Positions 1-10,610 of a stretch of DNA of 64,000 nucleotides are shown here, piece after piece. The stretch comes from Flavobacterium resistens. Lineage in GTDB: Bacteria > Bacteroidota > Bacteroidia > Flavobacteriales > Flavobacteriaceae. The notes under the pieces are model-generated. The model was not told the origin of the DNA. It saw nothing but the letters and a program-made list of their open reading frames with translations, and ran no database searches. Each line of letters begins with the position of its first letter. Position 1 is the first letter of the stretch. The stretch is from NCBI RefSeq assembly GCF_900182645.1, contig NZ_FXTA01000003.1, positions 124,001 to 188,000 on the forward strand, given 5' to 3'. A program made the translations under genes and the position numbers.

Positions 1-318
1 ATAATCATTAGCAAATAGTAGTGATTGATATTTATTTATAATTTTTAAAAAATTACTATTAAATACAACTGATAAATTTGGGACTACTCATCAATTAACT
101 CTGTTTTGTCATGTTTTAAATTGTACTCTCTCTATTTGGTTTTTAAATGTTAATACTCCGTTAGTGGTTATTTTGTAATTATTCTGTTTGAGATGTGGAA
201 TTAAAAAGAATCTAAAAGTTTAATTATAATTACCTCTGCCAAATGTTTTTTTGGCAGAGATAATCAGCATTCTTAAAACAATACTTAAACTTACTAAATA
301 CTAATTCAAACCAAATCT
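1..318. other. Intergenic region left of the chitin locus
   Basis: No coding region is supported here. The stretch is very AT-rich. It contains the hairpin at 234-259 and no clear TAnnTTTG promoter. If the locus follows the F. johnsoniae order, the large chitinase gene chiA would begin just to the left, but none of it is visible. Confidence 0.6.
234..259 (-). terminator. Hairpin downstream of the GH20 gene
   Basis: A perfect 10-bp inverted repeat (CTCTGCCAAA / TTTGGCAGAG) with a 6-nt loop lies about 60 nt beyond the stop codon of the hexosaminidase gene. The minus-strand 3' flank is AT-rich but has no long T tract, so it may be a terminator or a 3'-end stabilising hairpin. Confidence 0.55.
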
Positions 319-2385
319 TTATATTAATTTCTTTAAACCTGCATAAACTGCAAGCTCAACATCAGCATATTCTTTTGTATTGCAGTCTTCGATTAATTTC
401 TTCAAATCTTCTGATTTTAAAGTCGATTTATTATCCAAAACCAATAAAACCTGTTCTGACGCATCACTTAATTTTTTTGATAAAGGAAGGAATGACTGTA
501 CTAGTGGCGCATTTGCACTTAATTCATTTAATCCTTTATTCACAGAAATCCATTTCGTTAAAAATGATGTCACTTTAGCTTTATTCTCAGGCGTTTTATT
601 CGCTACATATTGCGTTACTGCTTCATTAAAAGTCAAAGCATCTTTTGCGTCTGGTGTGCATGCATCTGCGAAAAGCGTTAATGGCGAATACATTTGATAT
701 TCAGTTCCGCCTTTGTTTCGCGTGTATCCTTTTAATGGTTCACAAACATTCGAAAACTCATTTAACAAACTGATATCCTGATTGTTTGCTATATTTCTTA
801 AGATTACTGCTTTGTTGCGAATATGCGTCAATCCTAATTCTTCAAGTCTAAATGAAACTACATCTAAACGCTTACGCATATTTGAAACATCTGTAATATC
901 TTCTGCTGACCAAAGTCTTTCTGCAATTGCAGCTGTTCTTGGCCAAACTCTTGAATCAATTGTCGTTTCAGATGCAAGCTCTGTCCACATTGTAGCTTCT
1001 CCACCTAGAATTCTTGCTTTTTCTTCTGCAGTCAATACAGCACCTTTAGGCATCGGATCATTTAAATAATGGCTTTCAACCGGATACATCAAGTCGATAT
1101 AATAACCGTTTGATAGTACGGTTTTATATCCTTTTTTTACAGCATCAACTAAAGACTGTCCAGCTGCCATTCCTTCATTTGCGCCTCTCCAAGAATGAAC
1201 AATTGCTTCTTTTGAAAGATCTTTAGTTAAAATTTCTTCCCATCCCATTAATTGTTTTCCATGTTTTTTAAGCATTGGAGCCAACTGCATAGTGAAATAG
1301 GTTTGTAATTCGTGGTTTGTTTTTAAATTATGTTTCTTTTTAAACTCTTGAATTTTTGGGTTGGCGTCCCAGTCTTTCCCTTCATTTTCATCTCCCCCAA
1401 TATGAAAATAAGCGCCTGGAAATAAGGGACAAACCTCATCAAAAAGTTCACTTAAAATTTGATATGTTTTAGGATTTGAAGGATCTAATGTTGGCGAAAA
1501 AATACCCGCATTTCTTTCAATTCCATAGGTAGCAATTGCTGTTCCTTGAATATTTTTTTCAGAAGTTCCTCCTGTCAACGTAATCACTTTGCTTCCAATT
1601 TCTGGATAAGCTGTTAGTATCGAAGATCCGTGACCTGGAACATCTATTTCCGGAACTATTAAAATACCGCGCTCATCAGCATATTTTACGATATTTTTAA
1701 TTTCCTCTTGTGTGTAATATAATCCATCCGAAGCAACCTCAATTAGCTTTGGATGTTTTTTCATTTCAATTCTCCATCCTTGATCGTCAACCAAATGCCA
1801 GTGAAAAACATTCATTTTCATTGCCGCCAATCCGTCAATATTTCTTTTGATAACATCAACAGGCTGAAAATGTCTTGAAGCATCAATCATTAAACCTCTC
1901 CATGTAAATCTAGGTAAATCTGATATTTGTGAATTCGGAAAGTAGAATGAGGTATTGTTATTCTGCAATAATTGCAATAAGGTTTCAAGACCATGCAAGG
2001 CACCTAAATCACTTGTTGCATTTATTGTGATTTTATTTTGTTTGACATCTAAATGATAACTTTCATCTTCATACAAAGCAATTTTCCCGCTTTTGGTACA
2101 GTTTATCTGAAGCTCAGCTGCTGGAACTTCATTTAATTTTGTAATAAAACCTTGAGAAAAAAACATACCAGTCCGTCCATCTAAACGGCGCAAAAAACGC
2201 GTTACCCCTCCAAAAATTCTTGGATTTGGGTTTCCGGTAATATTTACTTTAAAGTTTTTAGTTAAAGTAAAATTTCCGTCGTTTATAACAACACTCTGAG
2301 GCCAAGGCATAAGATTTAGCTGCTCTTTTTGAATCTGAGCACTAGATGTTAAACCTGCAAATAGTAGGACTAATAAATACTTCAT
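319..2385 (-). CDS. Beta-N-acetylhexosaminidase, GH20
   Basis: An exo-enzyme that removes terminal GlcNAc from chito-oligosaccharides, probably in the periplasm. The chosen ATG at 2383-2385 gives 688 residues and begins with a typical signal peptide (MKYLLVLLFAGLTSSAQ). A longer reading from 2475 would add 30 residues ahead of the signal peptide and is unlikely. A GH20b-type N-terminal domain precedes the catalytic barrel. The family motif HIGGDE is present, with the Asp-Glu catalytic pair at about residues 332-333. It is the last gene of the minus-strand chitin cluster, 158 bp after the nagB-like gene. GH20 assignment is firm; chitin specificity is inferred from context. Confidence 0.95.
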   Translation of the reverse strand: MKYLLVLLFAGLTSSAQIQKEQLNLMPWPQSVVINDGNFTLTKNFKVNITGNPNPRIFGGVTRFLRRLDGRTGMFFSQGFITKLNEVPAAELQINCTKSGKIALYEDESYHLDVKQNKITINATSDLGALHGLETLLQLLQNNNTSFYFPNSQISDLPRFTWRGLMIDASRHFQPVDVIKRNIDGLAAMKMNVFHWHLVDDQGWRIEMKKHPKLIEVASDGLYYTQEEIKNIVKYADERGILIVPEIDVPGHGSSILTAYPEIGSKVITLTGGTSEKNIQGTAIATYGIERNAGIFSPTLDPSNPKTYQILSELFDEVCPLFPGAYFHIGGDENEGKDWDANPKIQEFKKKHNLKTNHELQTYFTMQLAPMLKKHGKQLMGWEEILTKDLSKEAIVHSWRGANEGMAAGQSLVDAVKKGYKTVLSNGYYIDLMYPVESHYLNDPMPKGAVLTAEEKARILGGEATMWTELASETTIDSRVWPRTAAIAERLWSAEDITDVSNMRKRLDVVSFRLEELGLTHIRNKAVILRNIANNQDISLLNEFSNVCEPLKGYTRNKGGTEYQMYSPLTLFADACTPDAKDALTFNEAVTQYVANKTPENKAKVTSFLTKWISVNKGLNELSANAPLVQSFLPLSKKLSDASEQVLLVLDNKSTLKSEDLKKLIEDCNTKEYADVELAVYAGLKKLI

Positions 2386-2543
2386 TTTAATTTTTTTGAA
2401 ATGATGTTTCTGTGAAGAAACATTAATAAATAGATAAAAGAAACAAAACTCAGAATGATCTCTATTGAACCTCACTAATCGCTATGAAACCAATCTGAAT
2501 TTTGTAATTCGACTCGCTCTAAATACGAATCTTAAATTTTATT

Positions 2544-4484
2544 CTAGTAATCAAAGCGTTTAAAGGCTTCAATTGCTTCATATTCTGCTAAACCTAATTC
2601 ATCGTAAAGAATCGCAGTATTTTTGTTTCGGTCTTCGGCTCTAACCCAGAATTCTCTTGAATCATTTCCTTGGAACATAACTCGGTCTTTTTGAGACTGG
2701 TGATACAAGATTGCATGACGTTTCAACAATACTTCTGATGGAGAAAGTGGAACTGCCATATCAATTTCGTGGATATCCCATTCGTGCCAAGCTCCTCTGT
2801 ACAACCAAAGCCAACAATCATCCATGTATTTTTCTGGTTTCAATTCTTTCATGGCTGCAAAAATTGCGTTCAGACACACTTCATGCGTTCCGTGTGGATC
2901 TGCCAAATCTCCTGCTGCAAAAACCTGATGCGGTTTTATTCTTGCGATGATTTCTTTTACAATAGCAATATCTTCTGGTCCTAACGGATTCTTTTTTACC
3001 TGTCCAGTTTCATAAAACGGAAGATCTAGAAAGTGTGTATTTTCATCTTTTAAGCCAATGTATCTTGTTGCTGCGTAAGATTCTCTCCTTCTGATTAATC
3101 CTTTTAGTTTTCTAACTTCAAGAGAATCTATTTGATTTTCTGATTTGTTGTTCAAAAATTCAATAACCGATTTGAAGTTGATATCTTTTGGAAGATTTTC
3201 TCCAGCAAAATCGTTGCAAACTTCAGCGAACTTCAATGCCTCGTCGTCAGTAACTGCTATATTTCCAGAAGTCTGATATACGACGTGTACATCATGTCCT
3301 TGTTTGATCAATTTTGAAAAAGTTCCTCCCATAGAAATCACGTCATCATCTGGGTGCGGACTGAAAAGAATCACTCTTTTCTTGGCTGGATTGGCTCTTT
3401 CCGGACGATGCGAATCATCTGTATTTGGTTTTCCTCCTGGCCATCCTGTAATGGTGTGCTGCAGAACGTTGAACATATTGATATTCAAATCATAAGCAGA
3501 ACCTTCCTGCGCCAAAAGATCAGACATTCCGTTATTATTGTAATCTCTATCAGTAAGTTTTAAGATGGATTGTTTCGTTTTTTGGCACAACCAAACAATT
3601 GCTTTACTTTTTAATTCCTGATTCCAGATGCATTCTCCAACAAGCCAAGGCGTTTTAAAACGTGTCAACTCAGAAGCTGCAGATTGATCCAAAACAAAAG
3701 TTGCATTTGGATGATTTTGTAGAAATGTAGCAGGAACCTCAGAACTAATATCTCCCTGAATTGTTCTTTTGATGATATCAGCCTTATTTTGCCCCCAAGC
3801 CATTAATACAATTCGTTTTGATCTCATAATGGTTGAAACTCCCATCGTGATCGCACGTTTTGGAACGTTATCAATTCCGTTGAAATCAGAAGAGGCATCA
3901 ACTCTTGTAATATGATCCAGTGTAATAATTCTTGTTCCTGAATTGATGTGTGAACCTGGTTCGTTGAAACCAACGTGACCTGTACGTCCAATTCCTAACA
4001 ACTGAAAATCTAAACCTCCAGCTTGTTTAATATTCATTTCGTAATCGATGCAATATTGATTCAATTCATCAATTGCAACTGTACCGTCAGGAATATTAAC
4101 ATTTTCAGGCTTAATATCAATGTGATTAAAAAGATGCTGATGCATAAAATAATGATAGCTCTGATTATTCTCTTTTGACATTGGATAATATTCATCCAAA
4201 TTAAAAGTGATTACATTGCTAAAGCTTAATCCTTCTTCTCTGTGCATTCTCACTAGTTCCTCATATACCTTTATAGGAGAAGAACCTGTTGCCAAACCTA
4301 ATACGCAAGATTTGTTTTTTTCTTGCTTCAATCTGATTAACTGAGCAATTTCCTGCGCTACAATTATAGATGCTTCGGCAGAATTTTTGAAAATTTCGTT
4401 GTGAATTTTCTCGAATCTTGTCTCTTCAAATTTACCGGCGCTTTTATAGCTGATATCAGGTTTAATTTCTAAAGCACTTTTCAT
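2544..4484 (-). CDS. nagB: Glucosamine-6-phosphate deaminase fused to a PIG-L/LmbE deacetylase domain
   Basis: A 646-residue cytoplasmic enzyme with two domains. Residues about 30-290 are NagB: LDEYY with Asp97, and GIGRTGHVGFNEPG with His170 and Glu175. This domain converts glucosamine-6-P to fructose-6-P and ammonia. Residues about 366-646 are PIG-L-like, with the zinc motif HPDDD at 377-381 and a later DPHGTH motif. Single-domain NagB is about 260 residues, so the C-terminal half is extra; this architecture is common in Bacteroidetes. By my alignment the Asp before Gly-His in E. coli NagB is Thr168 here. The second domain could supply the deacetylation done elsewhere by NagA, which is absent from the window; that is inference. 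Confidence 0.92.
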   Translation of the reverse strand: MKSALEIKPDISYKSAGKFEETRFEKIHNEIFKNSAEASIIVAQEIAQLIRLKQEKNKSCVLGLATGSSPIKVYEELVRMHREEGLSFSNVITFNLDEYYPMSKENNQSYHYFMHQHLFNHIDIKPENVNIPDGTVAIDELNQYCIDYEMNIKQAGGLDFQLLGIGRTGHVGFNEPGSHINSGTRIITLDHITRVDASSDFNGIDNVPKRAITMGVSTIMRSKRIVLMAWGQNKADIIKRTIQGDISSEVPATFLQNHPNATFVLDQSAASELTRFKTPWLVGECIWNQELKSKAIVWLCQKTKQSILKLTDRDYNNNGMSDLLAQEGSAYDLNINMFNVLQHTITGWPGGKPNTDDSHRPERANPAKKRVILFSPHPDDDVISMGGTFSKLIKQGHDVHVVYQTSGNIAVTDDEALKFAEVCNDFAGENLPKDINFKSVIEFLNNKSENQIDSLEVRKLKGLIRRRESYAATRYIGLKDENTHFLDLPFYETGQVKKNPLGPEDIAIVKEIIARIKPHQVFAAGDLADPHGTHEVCLNAIFAAMKELKPEKYMDDCWLWLYRGAWHEWDIHEIDMAVPLSPSEVLLKRHAILYHQSQKDRVMFQGNDSREFWVRAEDRNKNTAILYDELGLAEYEAIEAFKRFDY

Positions 4485-4522
4485 TTTTTTTCTTTTTTTG
4501 GTATGTACAATTTTGGTTTTTT

Positions 4523-4558
4523 AAATGGTATAAGTAATTCACATTACTTATACCATTT
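4523..4558 (-). terminator. Strong intergenic hairpin between susD and nagB
   Basis: A perfect 16-bp inverted repeat (AAATGGTATAAGTAAT and its complement) has a 4-nt loop. It lies 45 nt after the susD stop codon and ahead of the nagB-like gene. The minus-strand exit is a short AT-rich run. It may be a partial terminator or an mRNA-stabilising hairpin that makes SusC/D more abundant than the enzymes downstream. Confidence 0.65.
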
Positions 4559-4603
4559 TCAATTACTAACCAAACTTAAATTCTTTTAACCTTAAATTCT
4601 TTC

Positions 4604-6184
4604 TTAGAAATTAGGACCTGTAGTATCCCACCAAAGTCTTGTTCCTCCAGTATCTGGCCCATTTAACTTTGCAATTCCACTAGCAACTCCGCCTGCATTG
4701 GCAGCTTTCTCAGATGTTACATAATTGATTCTTCGAACACCAAATTGAGTGGTAATTGTTCCTCCACTATAATTTTTAAGTACTGGGAAAAGTTTTGGAT
4801 AACCTGTTCTTCTGTAGTCAGACCAAGCTTCTTGTCCTTCTGGGAAACCAGCAATCCATTTTTGAGTAATGATTTTTTGCAATTTAACTTCATTTGTTGC
4901 TGCAGCATCCCAAGCAACTGTAACGTTATTTAACGCAGGTGAATTATTCTCTGGGAAGTTTGGATCTACATAAGCAACAGCAGTTTTTACGTTATCTGCA
5001 ATATAAGCTGCTGCACCAGAAGCTCCTCTTTGATCAAATGAAGCTTTAATACCTTCTTCATATAATGCTTGAGCTGTTCCATTCATATTCCAACCTCTCA
5101 ATGCACCTTCAGCTCTTAAGAAATAAGCCTCAGCTGTAGTCATTAAAACAATTTCTTTAGATCTAACAACAGAACCGATACCAGAAAAATCCTGGTGATC
5201 TCCTTTACCGTTAATTGCAATACCTGTACGCACACCTTTGTATTGACCTGGAAATTGAGTTGAAGTATCAAAATAAGTTGCAGTTCTAGGGTCATTATAT
5301 CCTTTTAGGATAGACTCCATATCAGCTGACATGCGGATATCTAACCAAGAACCACTAATTGTAGCGATTGGGTTTGTATAAACTGGAGATACAATTTTAA
5401 ATAAATCTGCATTTGTTGTAAATACTCCAAATTTATGTGCTACTGCTTTTTCAGCTTGAGTTTTAGCTAAAGTTGGATTAACTTTTACTATACGCATTGC
5501 AAGTCTCAAACGTAAAGTATTTGCAAATTTTACCCAAGCTTTATAATCTCCACCATAAGCTGACAAGTCTGTACTAACAAATGTTGAAGGCTCTCCAGCA
5601 TCTACTCTTTTAGTTAATTCAGCAACAGCTGTATCTAATTCAGCAAACATTTGATTGTAAACCTCTTCTTGAGAATCGTAAGGAATTGTTGTTTCTGGCG
5701 AACCAAATTTAGAATAGATAATTGGTCCCCAAGTATCAGTAACTCTATGCATTCCTTCTACTTTCAAAATCAATGATAGTGCATAAAACTGATCGTATTT
5801 ACCTTTTGATTTATTAGCAATATCATATGCATTAAACATTACATATTTATAAGCATAATCCCAGTTGAAAACATTCCAACCATCAACTAATGAATAAGTA
5901 GTATTGTTAATACCTCCTGCAAATCCAGTTGGTGTAGCCATGTATCCAGACCAGATATCACAACTTAAACCTTGCTGTAATTGATAAACCCATTCTGGAG
6001 TCAATACTTGTATATTGTTAAACATTGGAGCGAAACCTCCTTTAATGTTATTAAAATCCTGTTCTAACTCCTTTGGTGTAAAACCATTTGGATTAGTATT
6101 TATATCTTCAAAATCACCTGTACAACCTACTGCCGTAAGTAATGAGATACAGATAGCTGCTTTTGCTATTTTATTTAGTTTCAT
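4604..6184 (-). CDS. SusD/RagB-family outer-membrane lipoprotein (pair 2)
   Basis: A 526-residue surface glycan-binding lipoprotein that caps the SusC channel encoded just upstream (11 bp gap). The signal peptide ends in a lipobox with Cys21 (LLTAVGC). The helical SusD fold is indicated by the N-terminal NTNPNGF segment and the C-terminal W-x-DYRRTGYP motif typical of the family. It is the second gene of the 9225-4604 susCD pair. The ligand is inferred to be chito-oligosaccharide from the chitinase, hexosaminidase and deaminase around it. Confidence 0.93.
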   Translation of the reverse strand: MKLNKIAKAAICISLLTAVGCTGDFEDINTNPNGFTPKELEQDFNNIKGGFAPMFNNIQVLTPEWVYQLQQGLSCDIWSGYMATPTGFAGGINNTTYSLVDGWNVFNWDYAYKYVMFNAYDIANKSKGKYDQFYALSLILKVEGMHRVTDTWGPIIYSKFGSPETTIPYDSQEEVYNQMFAELDTAVAELTKRVDAGEPSTFVSTDLSAYGGDYKAWVKFANTLRLRLAMRIVKVNPTLAKTQAEKAVAHKFGVFTTNADLFKIVSPVYTNPIATISGSWLDIRMSADMESILKGYNDPRTATYFDTSTQFPGQYKGVRTGIAINGKGDHQDFSGIGSVVRSKEIVLMTTAEAYFLRAEGALRGWNMNGTAQALYEEGIKASFDQRGASGAAAYIADNVKTAVAYVDPNFPENNSPALNNVTVAWDAAATNEVKLQKIITQKWIAGFPEGQEAWSDYRRTGYPKLFPVLKNYSGGTITTQFGVRRINYVTSEKAANAGGVASGIAKLNGPDTGGTRLWWDTTGPNF

Positions 6185-6195
6185 TTTTTTTAAAT

Positions 6196-9100
6196 TTAGA
6201 AAGTTACATTTAAATTAAGACCGATACTTCTAGTAGATGGCAATCCATAAATATCAACTCCTTGAAGACCTTGGCCAGTACTTAATGCAATATTTGGATC
6301 AAAAGGAGCATCTTTGTAGATAAAGAATAAGTTTCTAGCAATTAATGAAATACTAGCTGTATTTAAGAAAGGTAATGTTTTGCGGTTAAAGTTATATCCT
6401 ATAGACACCTCTCTAACACTTACGTTAGTTGCTGAATAAACATATTCACCAGTAATACCAGCTCTACCACCAACTTGTGTATAGTAAGATTTAGCATCCA
6501 TTGAAGTAACTACTGTTCCGTCAGGTTTAACTGCATTGATAGCAACACCACCTGCATTTCTAGCATCTCCAGTTGCTTTTGAAACTCCAAAAGAGTCATT
6601 TTGAGCTTGAGTCAAACTCATTACATCACCTCCAAAACGACCATCAAGCAATACATTTGCAAAGAATGGACCAAATTTGAATGAGTTAGAGAAACCTAAC
6701 ATGAAATCAGGATTAGAATTACCTACTTCTTCAAAATCAGTTTTTTGGAAAGTTCCGTCGTCATTTAATAAAATTCTTCCTTGTGCATCTTTTTTGAAGT
6801 TGATACCTTCAATAACTCCATAAGGTCTTCCTTCGATTAATGCATATCTGTAGCTGTTTACTCCAGCCTCAGTTAAATTAACTCTGTTTCCAATGTTGTC
6901 AGGAAGCTCTTTAACTTTGTTTTTATTTTGTGAGAAGTTGATAGATGAATCCCAAGAGAATTTATCCCCTCTGATAATACCCGCATTTAACACAACCTCA
7001 ATACCTTTATTCTCAATACTTCCTGCATTAAATCCGTAAAAGTCAACACCTTCTTGGTTTCCAACTGGAGCAACAACTTGTAAATATTGGTTTTTAGTTT
7101 CAGAATTATAATATGAAACCTCAAAACTGAATCTGTTATTAAACATTCTCCACTCTGTACCAAACTCGAACTCTGATTTTAACTCAGGTTTCAAAGTAGT
7201 TCCATTTTTTGGTCCAGCACTTGGTTTTGGATCTGTAAAACCTGGTCTGAAGTAATATGTTGGAGTTGAAATGAAAGGGAAAATATCGTTACCAACTTGC
7301 GCATAAGTACCACGTACTTTTCCATAATTAATCCACTCTGGCAATGTTGTCATTTCACTAATAAGAGCTGTAACCCCTACAGATGGATAAAAATAACTTG
7401 ATGTTCCAGTATTAGCCAATGTTGAAGACCAATCGTTTCTTCCAGAAAGATCTAAGAACAACATATCTTTGTAACCAAAAGTTGTAGCAGCAAAAACTGA
7501 CTGTACTTCTCTTCTAGAATCAATTGTCTGATAGTTATTTGCATTATTTACAAAATTAGCTAATGTAAACCAGTTAGCATAAACTAGACCTGCACTAATT
7601 CCTGAATCTAAAATTGTTTTTTGATTTGTTAATGTATTTGTGATACTTGTACCAACGTTAGCGTTGAAAGTAAAATCATCTCCAATTTTTGTATTAATTG
7701 TAGCAATTAAATCACCATAACGTTGTGTACTCAATGAGTTCTCAGAGTAATATCTACCATTTGCATGAGAAAGAGTTCCTTGAGTTGTAGCAAATATTCT
7801 TTTATCAAAAAGACTTGTTATTCTATTATAGCTATATCTTGAAGCAATAGTTAACCAATTATTAGCTTTGTATGATAAAGACAATGCTCCATTAAAGTAA
7901 TCATTTTTGTCTTCAGATTTATTTCTGTTGATAGCCCAATATGGATTTTGCATAATATCTCTATTAGTCATCCAGTTTTGCGCCATTAAATTTCTTGTTG
8001 GATCAAAAACTTCGTAGTTTTCTTTGTACTCATTAAAGTCGTTACCTCTTGGCATTAAATAAACACCTGTTAATGGGTTAAAGTAAAATCCGTTAACTGG
8101 CTTATTAGCAATTGTTTGACTTGTATAGTTTGCATTAGCTGCAAAAGTTAGTTTGTCATCAAAAAATTTAGCAGTTTGACGAATTCCAAAGTTATTTTTC
8201 TTTAAGCTATTTCCTGGAGTAATACCGCTAGCTGATGTATTAGCATATGAAAAAGCTGTAGAAGATTTTTCAGAACCAAGTGAATATCCTACTGAAGTAA
8301 TTTGTGTTACTCCCGTATTGAAGAAATCTTTTACGTGATCAGGAGAACTTTGTTTAGCTCCCCAAGATTCGTCTGCTCCTGCAGCAGCAATATAATCTGT
8401 TTGGAATTTAGGAAGATAAGCAGCAGTTTCAAAAGTAGTTACAGAAGAAGCAGCAATATTTGCTTTTCCTTCCTTAGATTTTTTAGAAGAAAGTAAAATT
8501 ACACCGTTTGCTCCCTGAGAACCATATAACACAGAAGCTGCAGCACCTTTAAGAACTGTCATTCCTTCGTAATCATCAGGATTCACTAATGAAATAACAT
8601 CTCCTCCATCACGGTTACCTCCAGCTAAACTACCAAATGTATCATTAGGTTGCCCAGAACCAGAATTTAACATTGGAATACCATCAATAACATATAAAGG
8701 TTGGCTATTAGAAACAGAAGAGTTACCACGAATTACTACTTTTGTAGAACCTCCAGTACCACCAGCACTTTTTGTAACAGCAACACCGGCGATTTTACCA
8801 GCAATTGTATTAATAACGTTAGCATCTTTTACACGAACTAATTCATCTCCTTTAAGCTCTTGTGCAGCATAAGTCAATGATTTTCTAGTTTTCTTAATAC
8901 CTAAAGAAGTTACAACAACTTCACTCAAAGCATTTGAAGATGCATTAGCCATTTTTACGTTAATTGTAGTAGCATCTCCTACAACTATCGTTTGTGTTTC
9001 AAGGCCTACATAGCTAAAAACTAATGTCTGTCCCTTTTGTGCTTCGATTGTGTACAATCCATCAAAATCAGAGCTTGCTCCTTTTTGACTTCCCTGTACT

Positions 9101-9225
9101 AAAACAGAAGCCCCTGGCAACGGCATTCCATTAGAATCTGTAATCACACCTTTGACATTTTTTACCTGAGCAAGTGAAACTTGCGCCGTAAAAACAATCA
9201 TAAAGATTAAGAAAATTTTTTTCAT
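6196..9225 (-). CDS. SusC/RagA-family TonB-dependent outer-membrane transporter (pair 2)
   Basis: A 1009-residue outer-membrane receptor. A signal peptide (residues 1-19) is followed by a CarboxypepD_reg-like domain (about 24-100, with [13 protein letters not shown]), a plug domain (about 105-240, with the VVIRGNSS and PLYVIDGIP motifs) and a TonB-dependent beta-barrel to the C-terminus, which ends in an aromatic residue (LNLNVTF). It works with the SusD encoded 11 bp downstream. Its 5' region carries the putative LytTR site (9288-9323) and a palindrome (9348-9359) shared with the other susC. Uptake of oligosaccharides from chitin is inferred from context. Confidence 0.95.
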   Translation of the reverse strand: MKKIFLIFMIVFTAQVSLAQVKNVKGVITDSNGMPLPGASVLVQGSQKGASSDFDGLYTIEAQKGQTLVFSYVGLETQTIVVGDATTINVKMANASSNALSEVVVTSLGIKKTRKSLTYAAQELKGDELVRVKDANVINTIAGKIAGVAVTKSAGGTGGSTKVVIRGNSSVSNSQPLYVIDGIPMLNSGSGQPNDTFGSLAGGNRDGGDVISLVNPDDYEGMTVLKGAAASVLYGSQGANGVILLSSKKSKEGKANIAASSVTTFETAAYLPKFQTDYIAAAGADESWGAKQSSPDHVKDFFNTGVTQITSVGYSLGSEKSSTAFSYANTSASGITPGNSLKKNNFGIRQTAKFFDDKLTFAANANYTSQTIANKPVNGFYFNPLTGVYLMPRGNDFNEYKENYEVFDPTRNLMAQNWMTNRDIMQNPYWAINRNKSEDKNDYFNGALSLSYKANNWLTIASRYSYNRITSLFDKRIFATTQGTLSHANGRYYSENSLSTQRYGDLIATINTKIGDDFTFNANVGTSITNTLTNQKTILDSGISAGLVYANWFTLANFVNNANNYQTIDSRREVQSVFAATTFGYKDMLFLDLSGRNDWSSTLANTGTSSYFYPSVGVTALISEMTTLPEWINYGKVRGTYAQVGNDIFPFISTPTYYFRPGFTDPKPSAGPKNGTTLKPELKSEFEFGTEWRMFNNRFSFEVSYYNSETKNQYLQVVAPVGNQEGVDFYGFNAGSIENKGIEVVLNAGIIRGDKFSWDSSINFSQNKNKVKELPDNIGNRVNLTEAGVNSYRYALIEGRPYGVIEGINFKKDAQGRILLNDDGTFQKTDFEEVGNSNPDFMLGFSNSFKFGPFFANVLLDGRFGGDVMSLTQAQNDSFGVSKATGDARNAGGVAINAVKPDGTVVTSMDAKSYYTQVGGRAGITGEYVYSATNVSVREVSIGYNFNRKTLPFLNTASISLIARNLFFIYKDAPFDPNIALSTGQGLQGVDIYGLPSTRSIGLNLNVTF

Positions 9226-9287
9226 GTTTATTTATTTTGTTAGTTATGACGTAAAATTATTCTTAAGGCATTGTTAAAAAAAATAAA

Positions 9288-9323
9288 TTATACAAACAAC
9301 CTCAAACTTTAAACAAACGACAT
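9288..9323 (-). promoter_or_regulatory. Putative LytTR operator upstream of susC (pair 2)
   Basis: On the minus strand, GTTTGTTTAA (starting at 9318) and GTTTGTATAA (starting at 9297) form direct repeats exactly 21 bp apart, 63-98 bp upstream of the start codon. The block ATGTCGTTTGTTTAAAGTTT is identical in the other susC promoter. Two direct repeats about two helical turns apart is the usual layout for LytTR-domain binding sites. Assignment to the adjacent regulator is inference. Confidence 0.6.
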
Positions 9324-9347
9324 AAAACATTCAATAATGCGTTTTGC

Positions 9348-9359
9348 GAAAACGTTTTC
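9348..9359. promoter_or_regulatory. Palindrome GAAAACGTTTTC upstream of susC (pair 2)
   Basis: A perfect 12-bp palindrome. Its centre is about 35 bp beyond the first LytTR-like repeat, the same distance as the related sequence at 15541 in the other susC promoter. It resembles operators of LacI/CcpA-type repressors, but no such regulator is encoded in the window. Confidence 0.45.
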
Positions 9360-9584
9360 AAATAAAAATACTTAGGTGTTTTCAATAATTTTTCACATTA
9401 TATGCAAAAAATTTGCATGTTTAGTAAATAATACAAAATATTTCAACTATTTAAAATACAGCCCATTAAATTCAATAATCACTTCAAAAGCTTCTAAATA
9501 AACTAAATATTAACAAAATATTAAGAATTATCCTTTCTTTTCATTTAACAGATTATATGAAAAATAATGTCGTTCGTATTTTTT

Positions 9585-10610
9585 TTAATTTCCACAAAGA
9601 TTAGTGGTCTTGATTTTTAATGATTTAAATTTTTGATGAATAACTTCCAATAATGAATACTCATCAAAAGAATCCTGGGCAAGTTCCCAAATCATGATTC
9701 CTCCCGTGTTTTGAGCTGCATATTCTACCTTTTGTGAAATGGTCGGTCTTCCGTTATAATATATCTTCCCTAATTCATCAAGTTCTGCAAATTGTTTTCC
9801 TGCTTCAACAATTTGTCCATAAGTTGAACTGGTGACATTCGGATAAGTAAAATTATATCCATAAAAAGGCACTCCGAGTGTTAGTTTTTCACTTGGAACA
9901 TTTTGAAGTTTATGCCAAAACTCAATTCCGTTTTTCGCAAATTCAGAAGAGCTGTGCTGACCTGGATTATTTGGAGTCCATGGGCCTGTGCTGTCATAGG
10001 CCATAATGTTTAAAAAATCAAATGCATTTAAAGCTTCGGCATTGATATTTTCAAAACGAGTATTATTAGGCAATGCTGCCGTCATAATTTTTTTATGTTC
10101 AAAAAGACTTTTTTTTAATTCGATTACAAATCCGCTATAACCAACTGTTACAGCATTCCATTCGAGATCAACATCAACACCATCTAAATGATGAAGCTCT
10201 ACAAAATTGATTATATTCTGAATTAAAACAGGTCTCTTTTCTGGTTTGTCAATTAACGAAGACCAATTTGAGGCCTGTTCATCTGAAATTACGCCTCCTG
10301 CGAGAGAAATACTTATTACAATATTAGGATTGACTGATTTGGCATATTTAATAAGTGCATCTATATCTCCGGTAAAAATGATATTTCCATTTTTATCGGG
10401 ATTTGCAAAAGCAATATTCAGATGGGTTAATTTGCAAAACTGAATCGAAGTCATTTTATTAAAATTATCCGATGCTAGATAACCTACAACTCTGGCCGTT
10501 TTCGGCTGGCGATCATCAATATTTGAATCTTTATTTGAAGTGCAGCTGTAAACCGATGCAAGCGAAGTTATAAAGAAAAGAATGCCTAATAAGGCTTTAT
10601 TATTGATCAT
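9585..10610 (-). CDS. GH18 chitinase, predicted lipoprotein
   Basis: A 341-residue glycoside hydrolase cutting beta-1,4 bonds in chitin or chito-oligosaccharides by substrate-assisted catalysis. The catalytic motif DGVDVDLE is at residues 143-150, with Glu150 as the acid. The N-terminus is a lipoprotein-like signal with Cys23 (SVYSC), so it is probably anchored to the outer membrane. It is a single-domain enzyme with no carbohydrate-binding module, and lies 91 bp after susD of pair 1, probably in the same transcript. A 13-bp inverted repeat spans its start codon. It resembles the locus-internal chitinase that I recall as ChiB in F. johnsoniae. Confidence 0.92.
   Translation of the reverse strand: MINNKALLGILFFITSLASVYSCTSNKDSNIDDRQPKTARVVGYLASDNFNKMTSIQFCKLTHLNIAFANPDKNGNIIFTGDIDALIKYAKSVNPNIVISISLAGGVISDEQASNWSSLIDKPEKRPVLIQNIINFVELHHLDGVDVDLEWNAVTVGYSGFVIELKKSLFEHKKIMTAALPNNTRFENINAEALNAFDFLNIMAYDSTGPWTPNNPGQHSSSEFAKNGIEFWHKLQNVPSEKLTLGVPFYGYNFTYPNVTSSTYGQIVEAGKQFAELDELGKIYYNGRPTISQKVEYAAQNTGGIMIWELAQDSFDEYSLLEVIHQKFKSLKIKTTNLCGN

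Larger units (their letters stand above)
9226..9584. other. Regulatory intergenic region upstream of susC (pair 2)
   Basis: This 359-bp region separates the end of the GH18 gene from the start of susC. It holds the direct-repeat operator candidate at 9288-9323, the GAAAACGTTTTC palindrome at 9348-9359 and a smaller palindrome, ATGCAAA-N3-TTTGCAT, at 9402-9418. No gene is supported here. No clean TAnnTTTG box was seen, which fits an activator-dependent promoter. Confidence 0.7.

Noticed and set aside
1..318. Start of a chiA chitinase gene
   Set aside because: No coding frame with chitinase motifs is visible; the gene could only lie left of the window.
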